A stretch of DNA of 35,740 bases. Origin: Rhabdochromatium marinum (lineage in GTDB: Bacteria > Pseudomonadota > Gammaproteobacteria > Chromatiales > Chromatiaceae). The stretch covers positions 1 through 35,740 of the forward strand of contig NZ_NRRS01000035.1 in NCBI RefSeq assembly GCF_016583795.1. The letters are read 5' to 3'. The notes under the pieces were generated by a model. The model searched no databases and was not told the origin of the DNA. It saw only the letters and a program-made list of their open reading frames with translations. This document shows, piece after piece, positions 1 to 7,965 of the stretch (the first letter of the stretch is position 1; each line of letters begins with the position of its first letter). The position numbers were made by a program, and so were the translations under genes.

Positions 1-283
1 TCAGTTCCGCCAACCACAGCACAGGCGCGTCTCGGCACACCTCGCCCGTGTCGGGGTTGATACGCTCAACATCGCGCACCAGTGCCATCCCTGTGGTCTT
101 GCTGCCCGGATCGAGCTTCAGGCGCAGCGGCTGAGTCTCACCGCCGATGCGATCCTTGAGCCGGATGGTGAAGGGAGCCAGACGCACTACCACGGCACGT
201 CCGCGCTCCAGTAACAGCCGCGCGCGTTTCTCCGTGCACGGCATCAGCGGACGCTTCTGTTTGTCGAGGACGAAGACAGCCAT
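1..283 (-). CDS. iscB: IscB RNA-guided endonuclease, N-terminal part (runs off left edge)
   Basis: IscB is the transposon-encoded ancestor of Cas9, a RuvC/HNH nuclease guided by an omega-RNA. Only the first 94 codons lie in the window. They begin MAVFVLDKQKRPLMPC, the PLMP domain diagnostic of IscB, continue with the arginine-rich segment EKRARLLLERGRAVV, and reach the RuvC-I motif LKLDPGSKTTG with the catalytic Asp at residue 58. The bridge helix, HNH, RuvC-II and RuvC-III would lie beyond position 1, so activity cannot be judged. The ATG at 283 is the natural start because family members begin at exactly this motif. The 264 bases upstream match the expected omega-RNA position. No TnpA transposase is visible. 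Family identification is secure from the sequence; completeness is unknown. Confidence 0.93.
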   Translation of the reverse strand, partial: MAVFVLDKQKRPLMPCTEKRARLLLERGRAVVVRLAPFTIRLKDRIGGETQPLRLKLDPGSKTTGMALVRDVERINPDTGEVCRDAPVLWLAEL

Positions 284-547
284 TTCGATTCCTGCCCTTA
301 CGGGCCTGGTGACGGAGCCTGACGGCTCGCTCCCCTCGGGAAGGTTTGCAACCGGCTCCCACCTTACGGCGGCGATCAAAACCTTCGGCGCTTTGCCTTT
401 CGCCCGCATGATTCTGATCTTCCAGAGTCCGGGACTGAGGAAGCATCCCGGAGTGGGTCTCAACGACCTGTTGCAAACGCAGCGGGTTGGATACCGCTTT
501 CCCTGGTCAACCGAGCTCTTGCAAGCTCCGGCCTTCAGGCCGGGGTA
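284..547 (-). ncRNA. omega-RNA (HEARO RNA) of the IscB locus
   Basis: The untranslated stretch directly upstream of iscB, read on the minus strand, has the layout of an IscB omega-RNA. It starts with a GGCCTGAAGGCC hairpin, then GCTTGCAAGAGCTC, the conserved GGTTGACCAGGGAAAGCGG segment, and a series of GC-rich helices. It ends in a GGCCCGTAAGGGC hairpin 10-20 bases before the nuclease start codon. In this family the RNA scaffold is encoded 5' of the protein and the guide is the sequence just outside the transposon left end, here about 548-570. The exact 5' end of the transcript and the guide boundary cannot be fixed by eye. A spurious 133-residue ORF on the opposite strand overlaps it. Confidence 0.85.
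528..543 (-). repeat. Subterminal hairpin at ISC element left end
   Basis: The 16 bases read CCGGCCTGAAGGCCGG on the minus strand. The arms pair perfectly around a short loop. In IS200/IS605-group elements a hairpin near each end is the recognition structure for the single-strand transposase, and in IscB loci it also forms the first helix of the omega-RNA. The structure is seen directly; the role is inferred from position. Confidence 0.6.
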
Positions 548-584
548 GTTGACTGTGGGCAGCAAGGGTTGTGCTTACAAAACC

Positions 585-1064
585 TTAAGTATAGCGGCTG
601 CCCTCAAGCGGCAAAGCGGTACGCTCAATTACTTGCCGCAGCACGAAACTTGAGTGCACCCCGGTGACGCCTTCGATGCGGGTAATCTTGCGCAGCAGCA
701 ACTCCTGATAGGCCTCCATGTCGCGCACCAGTACCTTGAGCTGATAGTCGGCATCGCGCCCGGTAATCAGCGAGCATTCGAGCACCTCCGGCCAGTTTGC
801 CACCGCCGCATCGAAATTGGTGAAACGCTCCGGTGTGTGGCGGTCCATGGCGATGCTGATGAAAGCGATCAGATCCAGCCCCAGCGCACGGGCATTCAAC
901 AACGCACGATAGCCGGCGATAATGCCCCGCTCCTCCAGCGCCCGCACCCTCCGCAGACAAGGCGAGGGTGACAAACCAATACGGTCAGCTAGCTCTTGAT
1001 TGCTGATGCGCCCATTGTCTTGCAGCTCGGCGAGGATGCGTTTGTCGTACTGGTCGATGTTCAT
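585..1064 (-). CDS. Lrp/AsnC family transcriptional regulator
   Basis: A 159-residue feast/famine regulator. Residues 1-60 form the AsnC-type helix-turn-helix (DKRILAELQDNGRISNQELADRIGLSPSPCLRRVRALEERGII). Residues about 65-150 form the alpha-beta RAM effector domain (GRDADYQLKVLVRDMEAYQELL), which binds amino acids and makes octamers. Length and domain order are normal for the family. It is transcribed divergently from leuA across a 173-bp AT-rich gap, so leucine or another amino acid controlling leuA is the obvious hypothesis. The sequence does not identify the effector. The gene ends 35-40 bp from the ISC element and is intact. Confidence 0.93.
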   Translation of the reverse strand: MNIDQYDKRILAELQDNGRISNQELADRIGLSPSPCLRRVRALEERGIIAGYRALLNARALGLDLIAFISIAMDRHTPERFTNFDAAVANWPEVLECSLITGRDADYQLKVLVRDMEAYQELLLRKITRIEGVTGVHSSFVLRQVIERTALPLEGSRYT

Positions 1065-1237
1065 CGCTAAAATGAGGTAAAAAAGGAGAATAAAGTTGCT
1101 TAAAGCCGAAAAAATCTAGCATAAAATTGCCAATCTAATTGAAATTTCGCCAACTTCGCAATCCTCTGCTGCGCCGCTTGCGCGACACTAGTTCCCGTCG
1201 GCAACATGTCGGCAATTGCTTCATTGAGGACTACGAA
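1065..1237. promoter_or_regulatory. Divergent promoter region between the Lrp-type gene and leuA
   Basis: This 173-bp gap between two divergent starts contains the most AT-rich stretch of the left part (about 1070-1150), with A/T runs and segments such as ATAAAATTGCCAATC that could hold promoter elements and Lrp-family operators. I could not pick one convincing -35/-10 pair. The leuA ribosome-binding site GAGGA (1226-1230) lies 7 bases before its ATG. Divergent placement beside the target is typical of Lrp/AsnC regulators. Confidence 0.5.
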
Positions 1238-2947
1238 ATGGCATTCAATCACCGCAAATACCGACCCGGCCCGCGCATCACTCTGCCGGACCGGCGCTGG
1301 CCGGATCAGGTCATCACTCAGGCCCCGCGTTGGGTCAGCGTTGATCTGCGCGATGGCAACCAGGCACTGCGCCGGCCGATGGATGTGGCTCACAAACAGC
1401 GGCTGTGGGATTTATTGGTACACATTGGTCTGAAGGAAATCGAAGTCGGCTTCCCGGCCGCCAGTCAGCCGGATTATGACTTCGTGCGCACGCTGATCGA
1501 CTCCGGCGCCATCCCGGATGATGTGTGCATTCAGGTCTTGGTGCAGGCACGTGAGGATCTGATCGTGCGCACCTTTCAGGCACTGGAGGGCGTGCCTCGG
1601 GCGATTGTACATGTCTACAACTCGACCTCGCCGGTGCAGCGTGACTGGGTGTTTGGTCGTGACCGCGCAGGCGTCAAAGGCATCGCTTGCCAGGGGGCCG
1701 AGTGGGTGGTGCGCGAGGCCACTCGCTACCCGGATACCGACTGGACCTTTCAATATTCGCCCGAGAGCTTCACCGCCACTGAGCTGGACTATGCCATTGA
1801 AGTGTGCAATGCCGTGGTCGATCTCTGGCAGCCGACGCCGGAACAGCCATGCATTCTGAATCTTCCTGCGACAGTCGAGGTGTCTAGCCCCAATGTGTTC
1901 GCCGATCAGATCGAGGCTTTCACGCGCGGCATCGACCGACGCGATGCCCTGGTGCTCTCGGTGCATCCGCACAATGACCGTGGCGGCGCGGTGGCGGCGG
2001 GGGAACTGGCCTTGCTGGCCGGCGCCGACCGGGTCGAGGGCACCTTGCTCGGCAATGGCGAGCGCACCGGCAATCTGGATTTGGTCACCTTGGCGATGAA
2101 TCTCTACAGCCAGGGGATTGATCCAGGACTTGACTTGTCCGATCCCCAAGCAATGATGGCCGTGGTCGAGGACTGCACCGATATTCCCACGCATCCGCGT
2201 CATCCCTGGGTCGGTGAGCTGGTCTACACGGCCTTCTCCGGCAGCCATCAGGATGCCATCGGCAAGTGTCTGAAGCGCCAGCACCCGGATGCGCCCTGGC
2301 AGGTGGCTTATCTGCCCATCGACCCGGGCGATTTGAATCGCGATTATCAGGCGGTGATTCAGGTCAACAGCCAGTCTGGCAAGGGCGGCATGGCCTTTGT
2401 GCTCGAACACGAGTTCGGCCTGAACTTGCCAGTCTGGCTGCGTCGCGAGCTGGCGCCCATGGTGCAGCGGGCCAGCGAGGCGGCCAATGGTCTGATTGAT
2501 GCCCACAGCATCCGGGCGCTCTTTGTCAGCGAGTTCATCCGCGACCGGCACCCGGTTGCACTGCATGGCCTGACGCTGACTGCCCAGGGGCCGGAGCGCT
2601 TGGAACTGTGCCTGGGCACGAGCGCAGGTGAGCGGCAGGTGATCGGTACTGGACAGGGGGTGATCGAGGCCTTCGGCAACGCCTGGAGCCAGGCCTTCGG
2701 TGGTACTTTTGCGGTGCTGGACTATCAGGAGCATGCCATCGGCGCCGGCACCGAGGCCGAGGCGGCCGCCTATGTACTGATCGAGCAGGACGGTCAGCGC
2801 TCGGCCGGCGCAGCAATCGACCGCGACACCTTGGCAGCGGCGATACGGGCACTGCTGTCGGCGCTGAACCGAGCCTCGCTGGCGTCGGCGTCTCGCACGG
2901 ATGTCGCCAGTGCCGCTCAGTCACCTGCGCAGCGCCTAGCGGCCTGA
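1238..2947 (+). CDS. leuA: 2-isopropylmalate synthase
   Basis: The first committed enzyme of leucine biosynthesis condenses acetyl-CoA with 2-oxoisovalerate. At 569 residues it matches the long LeuA class found in actinobacteria and some proteobacteria rather than the E. coli-like type. The TIM-barrel carries the metal and substrate motif RDGNQAL (residues 38-44), HPHND (about 243-247) with the metal-binding histidines, and NGERTGN. Residues about 440-555 form the C-terminal LeuA allosteric domain that mediates leucine feedback. The ATG at 1238 is preferred over an in-frame TTG at 1139 because GAGGA sits 7 bases upstream and family proteins begin near this point. It is divergent from an Lrp-type regulator. 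The last 20 residues are an Ala/Ser-rich tail. Confidence 0.95.
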   Translation: MAFNHRKYRPGPRITLPDRRWPDQVITQAPRWVSVDLRDGNQALRRPMDVAHKQRLWDLLVHIGLKEIEVGFPAASQPDYDFVRTLIDSGAIPDDVCIQVLVQAREDLIVRTFQALEGVPRAIVHVYNSTSPVQRDWVFGRDRAGVKGIACQGAEWVVREATRYPDTDWTFQYSPESFTATELDYAIEVCNAVVDLWQPTPEQPCILNLPATVEVSSPNVFADQIEAFTRGIDRRDALVLSVHPHNDRGGAVAAGELALLAGADRVEGTLLGNGERTGNLDLVTLAMNLYSQGIDPGLDLSDPQAMMAVVEDCTDIPTHPRHPWVGELVYTAFSGSHQDAIGKCLKRQHPDAPWQVAYLPIDPGDLNRDYQAVIQVNSQSGKGGMAFVLEHEFGLNLPVWLRRELAPMVQRASEAANGLIDAHSIRALFVSEFIRDRHPVALHGLTLTAQGPERLELCLGTSAGERQVIGTGQGVIEAFGNAWSQAFGGTFAVLDYQEHAIGAGTEAEAAAYVLIEQDGQRSAGAAIDRDTLAAAIRALLSALNRASLASASRTDVASAAQSPAQRLAA

Positions 2948-3018
2948 TTTCTGCAATAATGGCCGTTTAAGCGCTGAACTCAGCGGCGCAAAGCAACGTC
3001 AAGCGAACACGGATTACC

Positions 3019-4053
3019 ATGCAAGTGCTGGGCATCGAAACCTCCTGTGACGAGACCGGTGTCGCCATCTACGGCGATCACATCGGTCTGGCTGCGCATG
3101 CGGTTTACAGTCAAACCGAGATCCATGCCGAATACGGTGGTGTGGTGCCGGAACTGGCCTCGCGCGACCATATTCGCAAGACCTTGCCGCTGATTCATCA
3201 GGTGCTTGCAGAAGCGCAGCTGGAGCATCACGCCATTGATGGCGTGGCCTACACCGCCGGCCCTGGACTGATTGGCGCTCTGTTGGTGGGTGCCGCGCTC
3301 GGACGCAGTCTGGCCTGGGCCTGGCAGGTGCCGGCCATTGGTGTGCATCACATGGAAGGGCATCTGCTGGCGCCTCTGCTAGAATCGCCGGCGCCGGAGT
3401 TTCCGTTCGTGGCCCTGCTGGTCTCGGGCGGGCATACTCAGCTGATTGAGGTCCAGGCCGTGGGGCGCTACCGTCTGCTCGGCGAGTCGGTCGATGATGC
3501 CGCAGGGGAAGCGTTTGACAAGACGGCGAAAATTCTCGGTTTGCCGTATCCCGGTGGCCCGGCGCTGGCGCAGCTGGCTGAGCAGGGCGATCCGCAACGC
3601 TATCGCTTTCCGCGCCCGATGACCGATCGCCCCGGGCTTGATTTCAGCTTCAGCGGACTGAAAACCTTTGCGCTCAACACCCTGCATCAGCGTCAGGCGG
3701 CCGGCGAGGACTCGCCCCAAGGGCGCGCCGATATTGCCCGCGCCTTTGAAGATGCGGTGGTGGACACCTTGATCATCAAATGCCGCCGTGCCCTGCAGCA
3801 CAGCGGCTTGCAGCGTCTGGTGCTAGCCGGCGGTGTCAGCGCCAATCGCCGCCTGCGTGAGCGCATGAGCCAAGCGATTGCAGCCATGGGTGGACAGGTG
3901 TTCTACCCGCGCCCGGCGCTCTGTACCGACAATGGCGCTATGATTGCCTATGCTGGCTGGTATCGGCTCAAGGCCGGACAGCGCGAGCCGTTGGCGTTCC
4001 GGCCCCGACCACGCTGGTCTCTGGAGGAGCTGGCGCCACTGGCGGAAGCCTAA
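3019..4053 (+). CDS. tsaD: tRNA N6-adenosine threonylcarbamoyltransferase TsaD
   Basis: TsaD transfers the threonylcarbamoyl group from threonylcarbamoyl-AMP to A37 of ANN-decoding tRNAs, together with TsaB and TsaE. The 344-residue protein has the full ASKHA-type fold motifs: [10 protein letters not shown] at the N-terminus, HHMEGH with metal ligands H111 and H115, SGGHTQ, the FSGLKT segment and the C-terminal [12 protein letters not shown]. The length is normal. The partner tsaE is also in this window at about 25.4-26.0 kb, on the other strand. The start ATG at 3019 coincides with the usual family N-terminus [10 protein letters not shown] 71-bp gap separates it from leuA, so it may have its own promoter. 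Confidence 0.97.
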   Translation: MQVLGIETSCDETGVAIYGDHIGLAAHAVYSQTEIHAEYGGVVPELASRDHIRKTLPLIHQVLAEAQLEHHAIDGVAYTAGPGLIGALLVGAALGRSLAWAWQVPAIGVHHMEGHLLAPLLESPAPEFPFVALLVSGGHTQLIEVQAVGRYRLLGESVDDAAGEAFDKTAKILGLPYPGGPALAQLAEQGDPQRYRFPRPMTDRPGLDFSFSGLKTFALNTLHQRQAAGEDSPQGRADIARAFEDAVVDTLIIKCRRALQHSGLQRLVLAGGVSANRRLRERMSQAIAAMGGQVFYPRPALCTDNGAMIAYAGWYRLKAGQREPLAFRPRPRWSLEELAPLAEA

Positions 4054-4111
4054 TGATAAGGTGGAATTTGTTCCCGCAACGACCTAACATCGACCCTGAT
4101 AATTATTGACT

Positions 4112-4909
4112 ATGACCCGAGCAACGCCTGCTTCTGATTCCCTGACCATCGCTGGTCGCACCTACCAATCCCGTTTGCTGGTTGGCACCGGCAAATATCG
4201 CGATCTGGATGAAACCGCGCGCGCCATTGAGGCCAGTGGCGCCGAGATCGTCACCATCGCCGTGCGCCGCACCAACATCGGCCAGAACGCCAATGAGCCG
4301 AATATTCTCGATGTGCTTCCGCCGGAGCGCTACACCATTCTGCCCAACACCGCCGGCTGCTACGATGCCGAGACCGCACTGCGCACCTGTCGGCTGGCGC
4401 GCGAACTGCTTGATGGCCACAATTTGGTCAAGCTCGAAGTGCTGGGTGATGAAAAGACCCTGTTCCCCGATGTGGTGGCCACCCTGCACGCTGCCGAGGT
4501 GCTGGTGAAGGAGGGGTTTGAGGTCATGGTCTATACCAATGATGATCCCATCATGGCCAAGCGACTGGAGGAGATCGGTTGTGTGGCAGTGATGCCACTG
4601 GCCGCCCCGATCGGCTCTGGGTTGGGGGTTCGCAACCGGCTGAATATTATGACCATTGTCGAAAATGCCCAGGTGCCCATCCTAGTCGATGCCGGCGTCG
4701 GAACCGCTTCTGATGCCGCTGTGGCGATGGAGCTTGGTTGCGATGGGGTGCTGATGAACACCGCCATTGCCGCCGCTCAGGATCCTATCCTGATGGCCAG
4801 CGCCATGCGCAAGGCGATTGAGGCCGGACGCGAAGCCTATCGCGCCGGGCGCATGCCGGCCAAGCGCTATGCTTCGGCCTCCTCACCGCTGGAGGGAACC
4901 TTTTTCTGA
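4112..4909 (+). CDS. thiG: Thiazole synthase ThiG
   Basis: ThiG builds the thiazole phosphate moiety of thiamine from 1-deoxyxylulose-5-phosphate, dehydroglycine and ThiS thiocarboxylate. The 265-residue TIM barrel has the Schiff-base lysine K107 in [11 protein letters not shown], the phosphate-binding GSGLG and [17 protein letters not shown] segments, and the closing ASSPLEG. I chose ATG 4112 over the in-frame TTG at 4106; neither has a good Shine-Dalgarno sequence. Proteobacterial thiG often sits between thiS and trmB. Here trmB follows directly but no thiS is present in the 58 bp between tsaD and thiG, so the sulfur carrier must be encoded elsewhere. Confidence 0.96.
   Translation: MTRATPASDSLTIAGRTYQSRLLVGTGKYRDLDETARAIEASGAEIVTIAVRRTNIGQNANEPNILDVLPPERYTILPNTAGCYDAETALRTCRLARELLDGHNLVKLEVLGDEKTLFPDVVATLHAAEVLVKEGFEVMVYTNDDPIMAKRLEEIGCVAVMPLAAPIGSGLGVRNRLNIMTIVENAQVPILVDAGVGTASDAAVAMELGCDGVLMNTAIAAAQDPILMASAMRKAIEAGREAYRAGRMPAKRYASASSPLEGTFF
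4891..4908 (+). promoter_or_regulatory. Strong ribosome-binding site inside thiG pointing to a non-standard trmB start
   Basis: GGAGGG at 4891-4896 lies in the last codons of thiG. Nine bases later, at 4906-4908, is a CTG in the trmB frame that overlaps the thiG TGA stop. The extended trmB N-terminus encoded from there contains the HRPVRSFV segment matching the family. The GGAGGG could also be a chance product of the conserved LEG codons of ThiG. Confidence 0.4.
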
Positions 4910-4968
4910 GTGCGACACCCGCTCCCCGACCGCTGCACTCCCCAGCGGCTGAACAGATTCATCGTCCG

Positions 4969-5637
4969 GTGCGCAGTTTCGTGCTGCGCGAAGGGCGGCT
5001 GACGGCCGCCCAGGCGCGCGCCTATCAGCAGCTCTGGCCGCGTTACGGCTGCGATTGGCAACCGGAGCAGCGTCTGGATATGGTGGCGCTGTTTGGCAAT
5101 GATCGGCCCGTGGTGTTGGAAATCGGCTTTGGCAATGGCGAGGCGCTGTTGCACATGGCGGCCAGCCATCCCGAGCGCAATTATCTGGGGCTGGAGGTTC
5201 ATCGCCCCGGCGTTGGTCATTTGCTGATGGAGCTTGAGCGCGCCGGACTCGATAATGTGCGGGTCATGCGCGAGGACGCTGCCGCGCTGCTGGCGCATGC
5301 GTTGCCGCCGGCGAGTCTGGCGGGCGTCTGCCTGTTCTTCCCTGACCCCTGGCCCAAGAAGCGCCATCATAAGCGGCGTATTGTGCAGCCAGCTTTTATC
5401 GATGATCTGGCTCGGGTGCTGGCGCCGGGTGGATTCCTGCATGCCGCGACGGATTGGGCGCCCTATGCTGACTGGATGCTGGAGCAGCTGCGAGCGGCCG
5501 CAGATCGGTTCGAGAACCTGTCCCCGAGTGGTGATTTTGTGGCGCGTCCCGAGGAACGCCCACTGACCCGCTTCGAGCGTCGCGGTGCGCGCCTCGGTCA
5601 GCCCGCACGCGATCTGCTGCTGCGGCGTCGGGCATAG
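4969..5637 (+). CDS. trmB: tRNA (guanine-N7-)-methyltransferase TrmB
   Basis: TrmB methylates G46 in the variable loop of tRNAs using S-adenosylmethionine. From GTG 4969 the protein is 222 residues, with the SAM-binding LEIGFGNGEALL, the LGLEVHRPGVG segment, and the family signature FFPDPWPKKRHHKRRIVQ. The open frame continues upstream of the GTG, and homologues carry about 20 more residues before RSFV. A CTG at 4906, preceded by GGAGGG, would give 243 residues, closer to the usual 235-245. I therefore regard 4969 as the latest possible start, and 4906 as a real alternative that would couple translation to thiG. It converges on the GGDEF/EAL gene to the right. Confidence 0.93.
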   Translation: MRSFVLREGRLTAAQARAYQQLWPRYGCDWQPEQRLDMVALFGNDRPVVLEIGFGNGEALLHMAASHPERNYLGLEVHRPGVGHLLMELERAGLDNVRVMREDAAALLAHALPPASLAGVCLFFPDPWPKKRHHKRRIVQPAFIDDLARVLAPGGFLHAATDWAPYADWMLEQLRAAADRFENLSPSGDFVARPEERPLTRFERRGARLGQPARDLLLRRRA

Positions 5638-5650
5638 AACGCCTAGCAGA

Positions 5651-5678
5651 AGCCGCGCTGCTTGTCAGCGCTGAGGCT
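5651..5678. terminator. Possible hairpin between convergent trmB and the GGDEF/EAL gene
   Basis: In the 51-bp convergent gap, GCGCTG (5655-5660) pairs with CAGCGC (5666-5671) around a 5-base loop, flanked by AGCC/GGCT that could extend it with an internal loop. There is no U-tract on either strand, so intrinsic termination is uncertain. Confidence 0.3.
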
Positions 5679-5688
5679 GTGGATGCGC

Positions 5689-7965
5689 TCAGAACGTTTC
5701 GGCCGCCGATTTTTGCAGTCGTTTCTCAAGCTGTTGCGGTGGTTCGGGGCTTCCATATAAAAAGCCCTGGACTTGGTCACAGCCTTGTCGCCACAGGAAA
5801 GCCGCCTGCGCTGCTGTTTCAACCCCCACAGCCACGACGATTTTTTCGAGGGCATGCCCGAGCGCAATGATGGAGGCCGCAATCGCCTTGTCGTTGTAAC
5901 CCTGATGAATGCACTCGATAAAGCTGCGGTCGATTTTGATCTTGTTGACCGGTAGTTGTTTTAAATAACTGAGGGACGAATATCCGGTGCCGAAATTATC
6001 GACTGCGAGCGTCACGTCGAGTGTCCGGACCCGCTCGAGCTGCTCAATGGCCAGTTCCATCTGGTGCATCACGAAGCTTTCAGTGATTTCGAGTTCGAGA
6101 CAGGACGCAGGACAGCCCGTTGCGGTCAGAATGGCGCTGAGATGAGCATCAAAGTCATTTGCACGCAACTGCTGACCGGAGAGATTGACCGCGATGCGGC
6201 CGAATTCGATCTGGCAGTCGAGCCACTGTCGGGCCTGGTGGCAGGCGCGTCGCAAGACCCAATCGCCAATGGCATTGATCAGGCCGTTGCGCTCGGCAAT
6301 CTCAATGATGCGTTCAGGGGGAATGTCACCCAGCTCAGGGTCTCGCCAGCGCAGCAGTGCCTCAACACCGATTAAGGCCGATGAGGTCAGCTCCAGTTGC
6401 GGCTGGTAGACTAGGTCGAACGCATCGTTTTGAATCGCCTTGCCGAGGGCTTCATAAATGCGCGCGTTTTCGAGCGCGATCTTGGCGAATTCGGCCTGGA
6501 AGAAGCGATAGGTATTGCGGCCGTCCTCTTTGGCGCTGTACATCGCCAAATCCGCATTACGCAACAGGGTGTCGGCGTCGGTCCCGTCACGCGGATACAG
6601 GCTAATGCCCAAGCTGGCAGATACCAGCAGGGATTCATCCGCAATCGTCATCGCTTCACCCAGGCAAGCAAGCAATTTTTCCGCCACCATGCCAGCGTCC
6701 TCTGCACTGGCTAGATCCTCAAGCAGGACGACAAATTCATCGCCGCTGATGCGGGCCACGGTATCTTGCCCGCGCAATGGGGTTTTCAGACGCGTCGCCA
6801 CCTGTTTGAGCAGGGCATCACCCGCCTGGTGGCCCAAACGATCATTGACCGATTTGAACCGATCAAGATCGACGAAAATCAGCGCCAAGTGACTCTGCTG
6901 GCGTTTGGCCCGCTCAATGGCCTGTTCCAACTGGACATTGAGCTGCATCCGATTGGGTACGCCAGTCAGGGTATCGTGATGCGCAAGATGTAGCAGACGT
7001 TGCTCGGCGTGTTTCAGTTCCGTGATCTCAAGAAATGAAATCACAATTTCAAGCAGCGCGCCCTTGGCATCGTAAAGTGGGCTGCCGTTGGCCATGAGCC
7101 AATGCGGATCCGTGTGGCCTGGTGAAATGGCGCCGAGCACTTGGTTGTGCAGCGGTGCTTTGCTTTCAATGATGCGCATGACCGGGTAGTCCGACTGGTG
7201 CAGTTGGCTGCCGTCCTCATTGATAAAACGCCATACGCCATCATCGGCATGGCGACCGCGCATGACCTGCTCGGTCACACCCAGCAGGCGGCCCGCTGCA
7301 GGGTTTGCCAGCAGAATTGCTGTATCCGGTGCATGCACGACGACGCCAGCATCGAGATGATCGATCAATGTGCGCATCCGTGCCTGGCTGGCCTCAAGCT
7401 TGGCGGTGCGTGCATGCACCTGACGGTCCAATTGTTCATTGGCGAGTCGCAATGCTTGGTCAACCAGCTCATGTTCTCTGACGACTGCAAACAGCACTTG
7501 CGTGGTCAGGGCCAGAACAGCAAGAAACAGCTGCAACTCGATCAGAGCCATGTTGCGCGCGGATGGCGCAAAGAGAAGCGTGGGCTGAATGGTCGCGAGA
7601 ATGGCCGCCATGCAGATAAACACAACGGACCCGAAGACGATGGATGCATTGAACCGGAAGACGGCCCACATGATCAGCGGCAGCAAGGCGATCATGCCGG
7701 CGGGACCGATCAGTGTCCCAAACAGGCCGAGGCTGAACAGCGTCGCGATCATAAGCGCGACGGTGAACAATGCCGTTTCAGCCGAGAACTTGAGTTTTTT
7801 TTCTTTTTGTGTGAGAGCAAGTAACCAGGGCGTAAGTATCAAGATGCCTACGCTGTCGCCCGTCCACCAGGTTGCCAAAAGCCCCGGATACTGCGCCCAT
7901 GGGATCAGACCGGTTAAGGCCAGGCTGGTCACACCAAAGAGTGCGCTGAGCAGCCCGATTAGCAC
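5689..7965 (-). CDS. MASE1(truncated)-PAS-GGDEF-EAL protein
   Basis: A c-di-GMP signalling protein of 758 residues from GTG 7965. Residues 1-170 hold about five hydrophobic helices resembling the C-terminal half of a MASE1 membrane sensor (LIPW, WWTGDSVGILILTPWLL). A short coiled region and a PAS domain (about 200-325) follow. The GGDEF domain has SGDEF at 407-411, with RGQD as a matching inhibitory I-site upstream. The EAL domain starts at E535 (EALLRW). The MASE1-like frame stays open upstream to a TGA at 8074-8076, but contains no standard start codon beyond GTG 7965, and the first half of MASE1 is missing. In the EAL domain the DDFGTG aspartate pair reads DNFGTG (N657) and the AEGVE glutamate is valine (V713). 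The cyclase may work; the phosphodiesterase is probably impaired. Possible decaying gene. Confidence 0.88.
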   Translation of the reverse strand: MLIGLLSALFGVTSLALTGLIPWAQYPGLLATWWTGDSVGILILTPWLLALTQKEKKLKFSAETALFTVALMIATLFSLGLFGTLIGPAGMIALLPLIMWAVFRFNASIVFGSVVFICMAAILATIQPTLLFAPSARNMALIELQLFLAVLALTTQVLFAVVREHELVDQALRLANEQLDRQVHARTAKLEASQARMRTLIDHLDAGVVVHAPDTAILLANPAAGRLLGVTEQVMRGRHADDGVWRFINEDGSQLHQSDYPVMRIIESKAPLHNQVLGAISPGHTDPHWLMANGSPLYDAKGALLEIVISFLEITELKHAEQRLLHLAHHDTLTGVPNRMQLNVQLEQAIERAKRQQSHLALIFVDLDRFKSVNDRLGHQAGDALLKQVATRLKTPLRGQDTVARISGDEFVVLLEDLASAEDAGMVAEKLLACLGEAMTIADESLLVSASLGISLYPRDGTDADTLLRNADLAMYSAKEDGRNTYRFFQAEFAKIALENARIYEALGKAIQNDAFDLVYQPQLELTSSALIGVEALLRWRDPELGDIPPERIIEIAERNGLINAIGDWVLRRACHQARQWLDCQIEFGRIAVNLSGQQLRANDFDAHLSAILTATGCPASCLELEITESFVMHQMELAIEQLERVRTLDVTLAVDNFGTGYSSLSYLKQLPVNKIKIDRSFIECIHQGYNDKAIAASIIALGHALEKIVVAVGVETAAQAAFLWRQGCDQVQGFLYGSPEPPQQLEKRLQKSAAETF

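Larger units (their letters stand above)
1..550 (-). mobile_element. ISC (IscB-carrying IS200/IS605-group) element, left end
   Basis: The omega-RNA and truncated iscB together form the left part of an ISC-type transposon that continues beyond position 1. Elements of this group have no inverted repeats. Their ends are recognised through subterminal hairpins, and the candidate left-end hairpin is at 528-543. The outermost part on the minus strand reads TCAACTACCCC before the hairpin, similar to left ends I know from this group. The outer boundary is placed near 545-555 and is approximate. The element ends only about 35 bp from the stop codon of the neighbouring Lrp-family gene without breaking it. 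Confidence 0.7.

Noticed and set aside
147-548. 133-residue plus-strand ORF over the omega-RNA
   Set aside because: It is antisense to the omega-RNA scaffold and the start of iscB, shows no domain, and has no ribosome-binding site.
1139-1237. Longer leuA start at TTG 1139
   Set aside because: The 33 extra residues are not LeuA-like. GAGGA before ATG 1238 and family N-termini support the shorter form.
1412-2734. 440-residue minus-strand ORF inside leuA
   Set aside because: Shadow of leuA caused by GC-rich codon use. It has no recognisable domain and the plus strand encodes all LeuA motifs.
4054-4111. TPP riboswitch upstream of thiG
   Set aside because: The gap is only 58 bp and lacks the conserved THI-box elements.
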